Origin: Azonexaceae bacterium s22 | GTDB taxonomy: Bacteria > Pseudomonadota > Gammaproteobacteria > Burkholderiales > Rhodocyclaceae | NCBI GenBank assembly: GCA_016617495.1 | Contig: WYCU01000005.1 | Span: 124,001-188,000, forward strand | Direction of reading: 5' to 3' | DNA: 64,000 nt | In this document: in pieces, positions 45,604 through 52,490 of the stretch | How positions within the stretch are numbered: the first letter of the stretch is position 1 | Layout of the letters: the number at the start of each line of letters is the position of its first letter | The notes under the pieces: model-generated | The model's input: only the letters and a program-made list of their open reading frames with translations | What the model was told of the DNA's origin: nothing | Databases searched by the model: none | Made by a program: the position numbers and the translations under genes

Positions 45604-45981
45604 ATGAACAACATCCGCAAGACAACCCTGATCGCCAGCCTGTGCTTCGCGCTCGGCGCCTGTGCCGGCACGACGTCGGCCCCCGCCCGCATGGACGGTG
45701 CCATGCTCGTCGGCGACAACGGCATGACGCTGTACACCTTCGACAAGGACATGGCCGGTAGTGGCAAGAGCGTCTGCGTCGCCAAGTGCGCCGAAAACTG
45801 GCCGCCGCTCTACGCCGCCGCCGGGGCCAGGCCGGAAGGCGACTTCACGCTGGTCACGCGTGACGACGGCCGGCAGCAATGGGCCTACAAGGGCAAGCCC
45901 TTGTACTTCTGGGTCAAGGATCAGAAGCCCGGCGATACCACCGGCGAAGGCTTCAACGGCGTCTGGCGCGTCGCCCGCTGA
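45604..45981 (+). CDS. COG4315-type lipoprotein
   Basis: 125 residues, start ATG 45604 with AAGGAG. The signal ends LGACAGT, a lipobox. The body is the short secreted-repeat fold: MTLYTFDKDMAGSGKSVC, CAENWPPLYAA, KGKPLYFWVKDQKPGDTTG and GVWRVAR, with two conserved cysteines. Such proteins are often encoded beside ECF sigma factors, as here (16 bp upstream of one). The function is unknown; extracytoplasmic redox or metal binding has been suggested for the family. Confidence 0.85.
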   Translation: MNNIRKTTLIASLCFALGACAGTTSAPARMDGAMLVGDNGMTLYTFDKDMAGSGKSVCVAKCAENWPPLYAAAGARPEGDFTLVTRDDGRQQWAYKGKPLYFWVKDQKPGDTTGEGFNGVWRVAR

Positions 45982-45997
45982 CGCCTGATCGGGCTGC

Positions 45998-46492
45998 ATG
46001 GACCGCCTGGAAAACCACTTGCCGCGCCTGCGCCGCTACGCGCGGGCGCTGACCGGCGACCGCCATGCCGCCGACGATCTGGTGCAGGATACGCTGGAAC
46101 GCGGGTGGTCCCGGCTGGCCCTGTGGCGGCCGGGCAGCCGGCTCGACGCCTGGTTGCTCGCCATCATGCACAACCTGTTCGTCAATCAGTACCGCCGCCA
46201 AGCGCCGCCTGCCGCGCCACTCGACGACTTGCCGGGCGAGCCCGCCGTGCGGGCAGCACAGGGCGATGGTCTGGCCGTGCGCGACCTCGACCGTGTGCTG
46301 GCGCAGTTGCCGCCGGAACAGCGTGAAGTCTTGCTGCTGGTGGCGCTGGAAGAGCGTCCTTATGCCGAGGTGGCCCGGCTGACCGGCGTGCCGGTCGGTA
46401 CTGTGATGTCGCGCCTGTCGCGGGCGCGGGAAAAATTGCGCCTGCTCCTGGCCGAAGAAAGCGGACGGGCTGCGCTGAGGGTCGTGAAATGA
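45998..46492 (+). CDS. ECF-family RNA polymerase sigma factor
   Basis: 164 residues with region 2 (ARALTGDRHAADDLVQDTLER, WLLAIMHNLFVNQYRR) and region 4 (LPPEQREVLLLVALEERPY, VPVGTVMSRLSRAREKLR). It lacks region 3 as expected. It overlaps the anti-sigma gene by 4 bp. The lipoprotein gene just upstream is a plausible target; I did not find a shared promoter motif by eye. Confidence 0.93.
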   Translation: MDRLENHLPRLRRYARALTGDRHAADDLVQDTLERGWSRLALWRPGSRLDAWLLAIMHNLFVNQYRRQAPPAAPLDDLPGEPAVRAAQGDGLAVRDLDRVLAQLPPEQREVLLLVALEERPYAEVARLTGVPVGTVMSRLSRAREKLRLLLAEESGRAALRVVK

Positions 46493-47250
46493 ATCGTCTG
46501 CCGCCTACCGAAGATCAGTTGCATGCCTACGCCGATGGACAGTTGGCGGCGGCTGAGCGCCAGCAGATCGAAGCCTGGCTGGCCGAGCATCCGGCGGAGG
46601 CCGGGCAGGTGGCCGAGTGGCGCCAACAGAACGCCGCCTTGCGCGCCGCTTTCGACCCGGTGCTTGCCGAAGCGGTACCCGACCGGTTGCTTCGCGCGGC
46701 CCGGCGCACGCCGGGCTGGAGTTTGCCGATGCGCGTGGCGGCAGGCATCGCCTGGCTGGGGGTTGGTGTGGCCATCGGCTACCTGTTCCGTGGGACGGCG
46801 CTGCCGGGCGAAAGCGGGCGGGTCGCCCTGGCGCGCAGCGCCGCGGTGGCCCATGTGGTCTATACGCCGGAGGTGCGGCATCCGGTGGAGGTGGGCGCGG
46901 ATCAGGAGGCGCATCTGGTGCAGTGGCTCTCGAAGCGGCTGGGAACGCCCTTGCACGTGCCGGATCTGTCCGCCCAGGGCTATGCGCTGGTCGGCGGCCG
47001 CCTGCTACCGGGCGATGCCGGACCGGTGGCGCAGTTCATGTACGAGGACCATGCCGGGCACCGGCTGACGCTCTATGTGCGCAGCGATGCCCGGGAGAAC
47101 CGCGAAACGGCTTTCCGCTTTGCCCGCGAGGGCAAGCTGGCGGTGTTCTATTGGCTGGATGGCACGCTGGGTTACGCCTTGTCCGGCGAGATGCCGCGCG
47201 AGCAGTTGTTGAGTGCGGCCGAGTCGGCTTACCGGCAACTCAATCCCTGA
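46489..47250 (+). CDS. Transmembrane anti-sigma factor
   Basis: 253 residues. A cytoplasmic segment PTEDQLHAYADGQLAAAERQQ has the usual anti-sigma helix, but lacks the HxxxCxxC zinc motif. One transmembrane helix (about 81-100, MRVAAGIAWLGVGVAIGYLF) and a periplasmic domain with DLSAQGYALVGGRLLPG and EDHAGHRLTLYVRS follow, the ChrR/RsiW-like layout seen in betaproteobacteria. Coupled to the ECF gene. Confidence 0.88.
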   Translation: MNRLPPTEDQLHAYADGQLAAAERQQIEAWLAEHPAEAGQVAEWRQQNAALRAAFDPVLAEAVPDRLLRAARRTPGWSLPMRVAAGIAWLGVGVAIGYLFRGTALPGESGRVALARSAAVAHVVYTPEVRHPVEVGADQEAHLVQWLSKRLGTPLHVPDLSAQGYALVGGRLLPGDAGPVAQFMYEDHAGHRLTLYVRSDARENRETAFRFAREGKLAVFYWLDGTLGYALSGEMPREQLLSAAESAYRQLNP

Positions 47251-47253
47251 GTT

Positions 47254-47282
47254 TTGTCATGTCCCGGTAACCGGGGTGTCAC
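47254..47282 (+). promoter_or_regulatory. Candidate Pho box upstream of PlcP/LpxH-like gene
   Basis: Three half-site-like heptamers at 11-bp spacing: TTGTCAT (47254), CGGTAAC (47265), GTGTCAC (47276), separated by 4-bp spacers. They match CTGTCAT at 6, 4 and 5 of 7 positions; CGGTAAC is one base from the CTGTAAC half-site of pstS. It sits 34 bp before the phosphoesterase start. Individual matches are modest; the periodicity is the main support. Confidence 0.45.
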
Positions 47283-47315
47283 GGGCATTTCATGCCCGGC
47301 GGCTATCGTGCCGTC

Positions 47316-48101
47316 ATGCCCCGCGTCCGAACGGTATTCCTCTCCGACATTCACCTCGGCACCCGGGCCTGCCAGGCAGGCCAGTTGCTCGATTTTCTGC
47401 GCGAATACCCGGCCGATCAGACCTACCTGATCGGCGACATCATCGATTTCTGGGCGATGAGCCGCAGCATCTGCTGGACGCCGGCCCAGAATACGGTGGT
47501 CCAGAAACTCCTGCGCCGCGCCCGTCACGGCGAGCGCGTGGTGTTCATTCCCGGTAACCACGACGAGGCCCTGCGCGACTATTGCGATACCGTGTTCGGC
47601 GACATCCAGGTGGTCGCGGAATGGGTGCATGAAACCGCCGACGGCAAGCGTTATCTGCTGATTCACGGCGACCAGTTCGATCAGGTCACGCGCCATCATC
47701 GCTGGGTTGCCATTCTCGGCGACAAATCCTACGAACTGCTGGTGCGCCTGAATCACTGGCTTTCGTGGATACGCCGCAAGCTGGGTATCGCGGGCTACTG
47801 GTCGCTGGCCGGTTACGCCAAGCGCAAGGTCAAGACCGCGCTCAATTTCATCTTCGATTTCGAGGCCTCTGCCGTGCATCACGCCCGCGAGCGCGGGCTC
47901 GATGGCGTCATCTGCGGCCATATCCACTGGGCGACGATCCGCAAGGTCGATGGCCTCGATTACATCAACTGTGGCGACTGGGTGGATTCCTGTACGGCCA
48001 TTGTCGAACACGCCGACGGCCGCCTGGAACTGGTGGCCTGGGGCATGCGCAGCCGCGTGCCGGCACTGGCGGCGCCGGTGAGCGAAACGGCGGAGGTCTG
48101 A
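47316..48101 (+). CDS. LpxH/PlcP-like metallophosphoesterase
   Basis: 261-residue calcineurin-type phosphoesterase. Metal ligands appear in FLSDIHLGTR, LIGDIIDFW, FIPGNHDEAL, LIHGDQFD and VICGHIHWA. Proteins of this size and layout are usually annotated as UDP-2,3-diacylglucosamine hydrolase, yet the same family includes PlcP, the rhizobial phospholipase C that degrades phosphatidylcholine under phosphate starvation. The next gene, a GT4 enzyme, starts with no gap after the stop, the arrangement known for plcP-agt. ATG 47316 is preferred; ATG 47292 falls inside a palindrome and lacks a ribosome site. Confidence 0.8.
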   Translation: MPRVRTVFLSDIHLGTRACQAGQLLDFLREYPADQTYLIGDIIDFWAMSRSICWTPAQNTVVQKLLRRARHGERVVFIPGNHDEALRDYCDTVFGDIQVVAEWVHETADGKRYLLIHGDQFDQVTRHHRWVAILGDKSYELLVRLNHWLSWIRRKLGIAGYWSLAGYAKRKVKTALNFIFDFEASAVHHARERGLDGVICGHIHWATIRKVDGLDYINCGDWVDSCTAIVEHADGRLELVAWGMRSRVPALAAPVSETAEV

Positions 48102-49283
48102 ATGCGCGTGCTGATGGTGTCGGATGTCTATTTCCCACGGGTCAATGGCGTCTCGACGTCCATCGAAACCTTCCGCAGCACCCTGCCGCGCCATGGGGTT
48201 TCGGTGCGTGTCGTGGCGCCGCGTTATGGCAGCGAATCCAGCACAGACGATATCCTGCGCGTGCCGGGTCGCCCGGTGCCGGGCGACCGCGAGGATCGCC
48301 TGGTGGGCTGGCGGGCCATGCACCGCGCCGTCCTTGCCGCGGCTGCGCAATGCGATCTGATCCATATCCAGACGCCGTTCGTTGCCCACTATGCCGGGCT
48401 GGCCGCCGCGCGCCGTTTGGGTTTGCCGGTACTCGCCACTTACCACACGCTGTTCGAGGAATACCTGCACCATTACGCCCGCTGGTTGCCGGCGGGGGGC
48501 TTGAGAGCAGCGGCGCGCAGCTTTTCCCGGCGCCAGTGCAATACGCTCGACGCAGTGGTCGTGCCGTCCACCGCAATGCGTCAACGTCTGGAAAGCTATG
48601 GCGTGACGGCGCCGCTGGAAGTGCTGCCGACGGGCATTCCGACGGCACGCTTCGCGCAAGGCGAGGGGCAGGTTTTCCGGGCGCGCCACGGCATTGCGCC
48701 GACGCGGCCGGTGGCGCTGTTTGTCGGCCGCGTGGCGCATGAAAAGAATATTGGCTTTCTGCTCGACGCCTTGGTGCACGCGCACCGCGTCTGTCCGGAC
48801 ATCCTGCTGGTCATTGCCGGCGAGGGGCCGGCCCTGAGCGATTTGCGGCAACAGGCCGCCGCGTTGCAACTGGGGGCCGCGGTGCAGTTCATCGGCTACC
48901 TGGACCGTGAAAAGGAATTGCCCAATTGCTACGCCGCGGCCGATGCCTTCGTGTTTGCGTCACGTACCGAAACGCAGGGTTTGGTGCTGCTGGAGGCGAT
49001 GGCGGCAGGGCTGCCGGTGATTGCCCTGGCCGAAATGGGCACCATCGACATTCTCGCGCCGGGACGCGGCGCCTTTTGCCCACCGGACGATCCACAGGCC
49101 TTCGGTCAGGCCATGGGGCAGATTCTCGGGCACCGCAAGGCGTGGCGCCATCTGGCCGACGAAGCGCCGGGCTACGCGCAGGAGTGGTCGGATGTGGCCA
49201 TGGCCGAACGACTGGCGGTCTTGTATCGACAGGTGGCCACTGCGAAAATGGGCCAAAAAATACTGTCGACCGCGACAATCTGA
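48102..49283 (+). CDS. GT4 glycosyltransferase, C-terminus formed by repeat R6
   Basis: 393-residue GT-B enzyme. N-terminal VSDVYFPRVNGVSTSIETF and C-terminal FVGRVAHEKNIGFLLDAL, VIAGEGPALSDL and RTETQGLVLLEAMAAGLPVI (E-x7-E) are typical of GT4. The closest described relatives include the Agt lipid glycosyltransferases that make glyco-diacylglycerols; a mannosyltransferase role is also possible. It abuts the phosphoesterase gene directly. The last 13 residues and the position of the stop come from repeat R6, so the family domain ends about 12 residues earlier. Confidence 0.88.
   Translation: MRVLMVSDVYFPRVNGVSTSIETFRSTLPRHGVSVRVVAPRYGSESSTDDILRVPGRPVPGDREDRLVGWRAMHRAVLAAAAQCDLIHIQTPFVAHYAGLAAARRLGLPVLATYHTLFEEYLHHYARWLPAGGLRAAARSFSRRQCNTLDAVVVPSTAMRQRLESYGVTAPLEVLPTGIPTARFAQGEGQVFRARHGIAPTRPVALFVGRVAHEKNIGFLLDALVHAHRVCPDILLVIAGEGPALSDLRQQAAALQLGAAVQFIGYLDREKELPNCYAAADAFVFASRTETQGLVLLEAMAAGLPVIALAEMGTIDILAPGRGAFCPPDDPQAFGQAMGQILGHRKAWRHLADEAPGYAQEWSDVAMAERLAVLYRQVATAKMGQKILSTATI
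49244..49280 (+). repeat. Dispersed repeat, copy R6 (3' end of GT4)
   Basis: GAAAATGGGCC, an A6 tract, then TACTGTCGACCGCGACAATC, read through as the last codons of the GT4 gene just before its stop. The core is perfect, while the A tracts have the opposite sense to the T tracts of R1. Confidence 0.75.
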
Positions 49284-49288
49284 AAACA

Positions 49289-49480
49289 ATGAACGATCAA
49301 CTGGAACGCTGCGGCCATTGCCGCTATTACCAGCCGCTGGAAGCGCAGGGCGGCCAGTGTCATCGCTATCCGCCGATGTTTGCCGGCGATGCCTCGCCGC
49401 GAGAAGCGCATCATTGGCGCTTCCCGGTGGTCGGCAGCCATGCCTGGTGCGGAGAGTTTTCTCCCGCCCAGACGGCTTAA
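49289..49480 (+). CDS. Small four-cysteine protein
   Basis: 63 residues from ATG 49289, 5 bp after the GT4 stop. CGHCRYY, GGQCHRYPP and WCGEF give a C-x2-C ... C ... C layout, a common small bacterial family with a probable zinc or iron-sulfur site. The function is unknown. The end overlaps the convergent cyclic-nucleotide-binding gene by 4 bp. Confidence 0.75.
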   Translation: MNDQLERCGHCRYYQPLEAQGGQCHRYPPMFAGDASPREAHHWRFPVVGSHAWCGEFSPAQTA

Positions 49481-49866
49481 ATATCTTCCAGCGGCGTGAT
49501 GAGCTGATTGAGCGCACGCAGGCGCTCGGCCATGACGCGCATGACCTGGGTGGCGAAGAAAGGAGTCTGCTGTACGAGAAACTGAAAGCGCTTCTCGTCC
49601 ACGGCGACGAATTCGCAATCCGTTTGCGCAATCACCGTGGCCGAGCGGGGCCCCGGCGAGACCAGCCCCATTTCGCCGACGATGCTGCCATGGCGCAATG
49701 TTTCGACGGCGCGATTATTGACGAAGACTTCCGCGGTGCCCGTGGTGAGCACGTACATCAGGTGCCCGTCCTCACCTTCGGTGAACAAGGGTTGGCCGGC
49801 CGGGACAGCGACGATCTGAGGGTTGTGGGCGAACAGTTCAAAGAAGACCATCGAAAATCGACTCAT
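49477..49866 (-). CDS. Cyclic nucleotide-binding domain protein
   Basis: 129 residues forming a single cNMP-binding beta-roll: GQPLFTEGEDGHLMYVLTTG, then HGSIVGEMGLVSPGPRSATV as phosphate-binding cassette. There is no helix-turn-helix or kinase domain, so it is a free-standing sensor. The GEMGLV-PRSAT cassette keeps the Arg and Glu needed to bind cyclic nucleotide. It is monocistronic as far as can be seen. Confidence 0.88.
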   Translation of the reverse strand: MSRFSMVFFELFAHNPQIVAVPAGQPLFTEGEDGHLMYVLTTGTAEVFVNNRAVETLRHGSIVGEMGLVSPGPRSATVIAQTDCEFVAVDEKRFQFLVQQTPFFATQVMRVMAERLRALNQLITPLEDI

Positions 49867-49995
49867 GGATGCAGAGCCATGATTTTGACATGGCGGCCCC
49901 GAGCGAATTGTTTCAATTCGATGACAAATTTCCCCGGGCGGATAGCCAAAAGCGTCCGCGCTCAGCGACTGGTCCCGCGCCTGTGTGAATGCGCG

Positions 49996-50691
49996 TTAGT
50001 GCCCGAAAATTGCCGGAGAAATCAGCCGCAGACCAACGCTCAGCCAGCGTTCGCCGTGGGGGTCGGCCAGGTTGGTGCCGACTGTGGTGTCGATCTGCGC
50101 GTGACCGGGGACGATCCAGTAGCGTAATCCGCCTTGCAGCGAAGGGCGGCCCACGTTCTGGCCGAAGGTTTCGGTAATCACGAAAAGCCGTTCTGTTGCG
50201 GCGGTTTCACTGCCCAGACCCCAGGTCATGCGTGCCCGCTCGATGTCGCCGTAGTAGGTTGCTCCCAGGTTGATGTGGAGCACGACGCGGTCGTCGGCCA
50301 GCGAAAGACTGCCGGGTACATAGAAATACGGGCCGCCGGACTGGCCGCTGCCCACCTGGGTGGCATAGCCGGCGGCGAGCCCGATACCCCAGCCATTGGT
50401 ATCCAGCGGCTTGAACAATGTCTTGCCCTGAATGACCACGGCACCGCTTTGTGGCGAGCCATCGGCACGGGCCAGCGCTCCGCCGGCCGTGATCTCGAAA
50501 TTGCCGCCCGGGTTGCAGGCAGGCAACGCCCAGAATTCACGAATTCGATGCTCGGCAAGGTAAACCCAGTTTTCGACCTGGCAGGCATGGGGGTCGGTGA
50601 TGCGCGCGTCGTCGGTAATCATCGGCCGTGCAGCTTGGGCGTTTGCGAGCAACAACCAGAGTGCGGCGAGCAGGAGGAAACGGATAAACAT
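49996..50691 (-). CDS. Exported outer-membrane-type protein
   Basis: 231 residues with a cleavable signal (MFIRFLLLAALWLLLANAQA). The remainder alternates short beta strands with aromatic ends (FEITAGGALAR, WGIGLAAGYATQVG, VVLHINLGATYYG, LQGGLRYWIV, WLSVGLRL), ending in IFGH, consistent with a small beta-barrel. One Cys pair may form a disulfide (HACQVENWVY, LPACNPGG). No family name is certain. It shares its promoter region, with the candidate Pho box, with dgkA on the other strand. Confidence 0.7.
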   Translation of the reverse strand: MFIRFLLLAALWLLLANAQAARPMITDDARITDPHACQVENWVYLAEHRIREFWALPACNPGGNFEITAGGALARADGSPQSGAVVIQGKTLFKPLDTNGWGIGLAAGYATQVGSGQSGGPYFYVPGSLSLADDRVVLHINLGATYYGDIERARMTWGLGSETAATERLFVITETFGQNVGRPSLQGGLRYWIVPGHAQIDTTVGTNLADPHGERWLSVGLRLISPAIFGH

Positions 50692-50713
50692 GGGGCAAGA
50701 TTATAGGTCCGTC

Positions 50714-50743
50714 CTGTGACGATCCTGTGAACCGGTTTGTCAT
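50714..50743 (+). promoter_or_regulatory. Candidate Pho box upstream of dgkA
   Basis: CTGTGAC-GATC-CTGTGAA-CCGG-TTTGTCAT: heptamers start at 50714 and 50725 (11 bp apart), with a third near 50736. The first two match CTGTCAT at 5 of 7 positions. It lies between the divergent outer-membrane gene and dgkA, about 50 bp from dgkA. Confidence 0.5.
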
Positions 50744-50791
50744 CAAACCTTAGTCTGGGGCCGTTAACTTGTGCGCTTTCATGGAGCTGCG

Positions 50792-51208
50792 ATGCACGAT
50801 CCCACACCGCACGAAGGCGGACACGACCCAAGCCACGAATCGCCGTTCAAGGGCAAGACGGGATGGCGGCGCATCTGGAATGCACTGCATTACTCGATGG
50901 CCGGGCTGAAAGCGGCGTATCGCTGTGAGGATGCCTTCCGCCAGGAGGTCTGGCTGGCGCTGGTGCTGATTCCCCTGGCCTTTGCCTTGCCGGTGTCCGG
51001 CACCGCACGGGCCTTGATGGTGGCCAGCGTGTTGCTGGTGCTGATCGTCGAATTACTCAATTCCGCAATCGAGGCCGTGGTCGATCGCGTCAGTCTCGAA
51101 AATCACCGTCTGGCCAAGCGCGCCAAGGACATCGGTAGCGCGGCGGTTCTCATTGCCTTGCTGCTGGTGGCTACCGTCTGGGCCAGCATTCTGGGAGGCA
51201 GCGCATGA
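50792..51208 (+). CDS. dgkA: Diacylglycerol kinase
   Basis: 138-residue trimeric membrane kinase that phosphorylates diacylglycerol to phosphatidic acid. ATG 50792 has GGAG 7 bp upstream. The N-terminus is longer than in E. coli and His-rich; the core has WNALHYSMAGLKAAYRCEDAFRQE, then three transmembrane helices and the active-site VELLNSAIEAVVDR. It overlaps the GT4 gene downstream (ATGA). Beside a DAG-producing phosphoesterase it may recycle DAG when it is not glycosylated. Confidence 0.93.
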   Translation: MHDPTPHEGGHDPSHESPFKGKTGWRRIWNALHYSMAGLKAAYRCEDAFRQEVWLALVLIPLAFALPVSGTARALMVASVLLVLIVELLNSAIEAVVDRVSLENHRLAKRAKDIGSAAVLIALLLVATVWASILGGSA

Positions 51209-52332
51209 AGACGCTCGAAATTGCATTTGTCACGGAAACCTTCCCGCCGGAAGTGAATGGTGTGGCCATGACCATCGGCCGGCTGGTCTCCGGCCTGCGC
51301 GAACGCGGGCATCGCGTCAGTGTGGTGCGGCCGCGCCAGGGTGAGGGCGATGCCTGCGGTGAGCATGACATGACGGTGCCCGGTATGCCCTTGCCGGGTT
51401 ATCCTGGGCTGCGCTTCGGCCTGCCGGTTGGCGGGCGCCTGAAACGTCATTGGCACGCGCGGCGTCCGGATCTGGTGCATGTCGTCACCGAAGGGCCCTT
51501 GGGCTGGTCGGCGGTAGCCGTGGCCCGGCGCCTTGGCATTCCGGTGACGTCCGGCTACCACACCAATTTTGACCGCTATAGCACGCACTACGGCATGGGC
51601 TGGATGCGGCCGGCCGTGGCCGCCTATTTGCGCACCCTGCATCGGCGCACACAGGCGACGCTGGTGCCGACGGCAGCGCTGGCGGCCGATCTGGCCGGCG
51701 AAGGCCTGAGCGGGGTAAGGGTGGTCGGACGCGGCGTCGACATGACGCTCTTTTCGCCGACGCGGCGCGACAGCGCGCTACGCGACACCTGGCGGGTCAA
51801 GGCCGACGATCCGGTGTGCCTGTACGTCGGGCGCATCGCGCCGGAAAAGAACCTGGCGCTGGTGCGCAAGACCTTTGCCGCCATTCGCCAGCGGCATCCT
51901 GCGGCGCGCATGGTCTGGGTGGGTGACGGCCCGGCCGCAAAACAACTGGCCGAGGAACACCCGGACCACATTTTTGCCGGCATGCGGGTAGGCGCCGAAC
52001 TGGCCGCGCATTACGCCAGTGCCGATCTCTTCCTCTTTCCCAGCCTGACGGAAACCTATGGCAACGTGGTGGCCGAAGCGATGGCCAGCGGTGTGCCGGT
52101 CGTGGCTTATCGCAGCGCGGCAGCGGCCGAGTTGATCGTCGACCGCGAAAACGGCGTGGTGGCCTCGCCCGGCGACGAGGCGGCCTTCGTCGAAGCGTCG
52201 CTCTGGGCGCTGGCCCTGCCGGAGCGTCTGCCGATGCTGGCGGCTGCGGCCCATGCCACCATGCTCCCCCGGAGTTGGGCCGCGGTCGTGACCGCGTTTG
52301 AGCGGGTGGCCTGCGAGGCCATTGCGGCCTAG
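51205..52332 (+). CDS. GT4 glycosyltransferase
   Basis: 375-residue GT-B enzyme, start overlapping the dgkA stop. It has VTETFPPEVNGVAMTIGRL, the acceptor-side GYHTNFDRYSTHYG, donor-side LYVGRIAPEKNLALVRKTF and the E-x7-E region LTETYGNVVAEAMASGVPVV. It resembles GDP-mannose-dependent alpha-mannosyltransferases (MgtA type) and lipid glycosyltransferases. Co-expression with dgkA suggests a diacylglycerol-related acceptor. It is clearly related to the GT4 at 48.1 kb and to the half-length gene at 41.1 kb. Confidence 0.88.
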   Translation: MKTLEIAFVTETFPPEVNGVAMTIGRLVSGLRERGHRVSVVRPRQGEGDACGEHDMTVPGMPLPGYPGLRFGLPVGGRLKRHWHARRPDLVHVVTEGPLGWSAVAVARRLGIPVTSGYHTNFDRYSTHYGMGWMRPAVAAYLRTLHRRTQATLVPTAALAADLAGEGLSGVRVVGRGVDMTLFSPTRRDSALRDTWRVKADDPVCLYVGRIAPEKNLALVRKTFAAIRQRHPAARMVWVGDGPAAKQLAEEHPDHIFAGMRVGAELAAHYASADLFLFPSLTETYGNVVAEAMASGVPVVAYRSAAAAELIVDRENGVVASPGDEAAFVEASLWALALPERLPMLAAAAHATMLPRSWAAVVTAFERVACEAIAA

Positions 52333-52490
52333 CGTCTGGCGCCGTGCGCGGCCAGATGGCGCGGTGGATGCTAACATCGCCCCGAACGGCCGTTGTGCGG
52401 CAACGCCGCACTGCGCGAGCTGCCGCAAGGCACGATGCCAGCGGAAATGACAATGCGGCAGGTCGGGAGCGCCTGCGCAGAGGGCGAAAA

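Noticed and set aside
52135-52150. GTCGACCGCGAAAA inside the GT4 at 51.2 kb
   Set aside because: Partial core without phased tracts; explained by codon use.
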